Shown piece after piece: positions 6,051 to 7,177 of a stretch of DNA of 7,177 nucleotides. The first letter of the stretch is position 1, and every line of letters starts with the position of its first letter. The position numbers were made by a program, and so were the translations under genes. Under the pieces are notes generated by a model, which saw nothing but the letters and a program-made list of their open reading frames with translations, was not told the DNA's origin and did not search any database. Source of the stretch: Candidatus Bathycorpusculum sp. (GTDB lineage: Archaea > Thermoproteota > Bathyarchaeia > Bathyarchaeales > Bathycorpusculaceae); NCBI GenBank assembly GCA_009779045.1, contig WREZ01000063.1, positions 1 to 7,177 on the forward strand, read 5' to 3'.

Positions 6051-6263
6051 ATTACTGCTAAGCAAAACTAACTTTAATACAACCGAATTTTTTATCATTT
6101 CTTTCTCACATTTTGATAACCCACATTTTTCTATAGAACACTATTTCACTTCTCTATTTCCTTCAACAAAACTATTCAGCCAATCAACATTACAACAAAA
6201 TTTATTGCCACTGGCTTTTTCATTTTATTTCTCTTTTTTAAAAATAGCAAACATTACTTTAAT

Positions 6264-6269
6264 AGGAGG
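6264..6269 (+). promoter_or_regulatory. Strong ribosome binding site fixing the TTG start at 6277
   Basis: AGGAGG is a full match to the anti-Shine-Dalgarno sequence and lies 7 nt before the TTG at 6277. It makes the TTG start convincing where no suitable ATG exists near the beginning of the frame. Confidence 0.75.
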
Positions 6270-6276
6270 TTCATAT

Positions 6277-7177
6277 TTGAGTAGCCAAAACCCACATTCA
6301 AAAACAGCAAAAAAACCAAGACTTCACGTATTGGGTATTGATGCTGAGGTCGATCCTGTTATTGGTAAGAAGTTGAGGCGTGGTATTTATGCGTCTGATC
6401 GTATTCATTCTTTGGTTATGGGTTTTCCGGGGTCGGGTAAAACTCGTTTTCTTCTCTCTATGATTAAACAACATATTGATAATGATGAGGGTTTTTTGGT
6501 GTTGGATTCTCATAGTGATCTTACACAGCTTGTTCTTTCTCATATTCCCTCTGAGCAATGGGACAGGGTTGTCTACATTAATCCTTGGTCTGCATTCGAA
6601 GATAAATATGACAATCGTGTTTTGCAAATAAATTTCTTAGAACATCACAACCCCTACGAACGAGATGTTGTTGCTAGGATGTTTATGGATACTTTGGAGA
6701 AGCTTTACGAGCGTTGGTGGGGGCCTCGTCTTGACATGATTTTGCTAAACGCTTTGTATTTGCTTATGGAAAAAGATCATGCTAAATTGCCTGATCTTTA
6801 CATGATTCTCTCTGATCCAGATTTTCGTGATATGCTCCTCGCTAAATGTAGGGATCGTAATGTTAAGGTGTTTTGGGAGAAGCAGTATGATAAAATGCCT
6901 AAGGATGCTTCTGTTGCTGTTCTAACTAAGCTTTATCGTCTTGTGCAGGAGCGGATTATTGTTCCTATGTTTATGGCTGAAAAAAGCGGCATTGATTTTC
7001 GGGCGGTTATGGATGAGCGTAAGATTGTTATTGTGGATTTGCCTGAAGGCAAAGTTACTTCTGATATTGCCAACTTTTTGGGTAGTTTGATTTTGTCTGC
7101 TGTGTATAATGCGGGTATGTCAAGGGAGGATACTCCTGAGGCGGATCGTAACCCCTTTTTTGTATATGTAGATGAAG
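6277..7177 (+). CDS. HerA/VirD4-TraG-like P-loop ATPase, 3' end outside the window
   Basis: The first 300 residues of a predicted DNA-translocating ATPase are visible. Walker A is GFPGSGKT at 49-56, after RRGIYASDRIHSLVM, the lead-in typical of FtsK/HerA-superfamily proteins that place the nucleotide loop on a short strand. Walker B is FFVYVDE at 294-300, ending at the window edge. Between them lies a helical insert (about 100-240) with LPDLYMILSDPDFR and VLTKLYRLVQERIIVPMF. Related proteins are coupling ATPases that pump DNA in conjugation, or ATPases of integrated archaeal elements. No transmembrane segment is seen in the N-terminus, unlike classical VirD4/TraG, so it may be soluble or rely on a partner. 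The start is TTG behind AGGAGG. It is divergent from metG, and its partners would lie beyond the window. The family call is good; the mobile-element link is inference. Confidence 0.8.
   Translation, partial: MSSQNPHSKTAKKPRLHVLGIDAEVDPVIGKKLRRGIYASDRIHSLVMGFPGSGKTRFLLSMIKQHIDNDEGFLVLDSHSDLTQLVLSHIPSEQWDRVVYINPWSAFEDKYDNRVLQINFLEHHNPYERDVVARMFMDTLEKLYERWWGPRLDMILLNALYLLMEKDHAKLPDLYMILSDPDFRDMLLAKCRDRNVKVFWEKQYDKMPKDASVAVLTKLYRLVQERIIVPMFMAEKSGIDFRAVMDERKIVIVDLPEGKVTSDIANFLGSLILSAVYNAGMSREDTPEADRNPFFVYVDE

Noticed and set aside
6298..6627. Minus-strand 109-aa frame opposite the ATPase gene
   Set aside because: It is antisense to the Walker A region of a well-supported gene and has no recognisable motif.

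Overview
This AT-rich window looks archaeal, most likely from the TACK side (Bathyarchaeia or a relative is my best guess, not proven). The main evidence is a methionyl-tRNA synthetase of the archaeal form: an AWPY...LPHIGN start, two Cys zinc knuckles, a KASKS loop and no C-terminal tRNA-binding domain. Supporting evidence is the GGAG/AGGAGG ribosome sites, TATA-like elements and oligo-T ends without hairpins. The SAM synthetase is unexpectedly of the bacterial MetK type rather than the divergent archaeal MAT.

Layout. Positions 1-303 hold a doubtful 67-codon reading frame (minus strand) and a GC-rich hairpin containing a perfect 16-bp palindrome. Positions 304-2274 (minus) carry a tight two-gene unit: a ribbon-helix-helix (RHH) DNA-binding protein with an unrecognised C-terminal region, then, 12 nt downstream, a radical SAM/SPASM-type enzyme. 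Positions 2275-2611 form a divergent control region with three tandem 17-bp repeats, a TATA-like element and a Met-rich 32-codon upstream ORF whose stop overlaps the start of metK. metK (plus) is at 2612-3805. About 500 bases of AT-rich spacer follow, with T-run terminators and short direct repeats. Convergent metG (minus) ends at 4314 and starts near 6008. After a 0.25-kb divergent spacer, a HerA/VirD4-TraG-like ATPase (plus) opens at a TTG at 6277 and is cut by the window edge just after its Walker B motif.

How the genes may work together. metK and metG are the two main users of methionine: SAM synthesis and translation. The radical SAM enzyme consumes the SAM that MetK makes, and its operon partner is a predicted DNA-binding regulator transcribed divergently from metK across an array of direct repeats. 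This suggests, as inference only, a control circuit linking the operon and metK. The ATPase resembles DNA-pumping enzymes of conjugative or integrated elements and could mark the edge of mobile DNA, but only its first 300 residues are visible.
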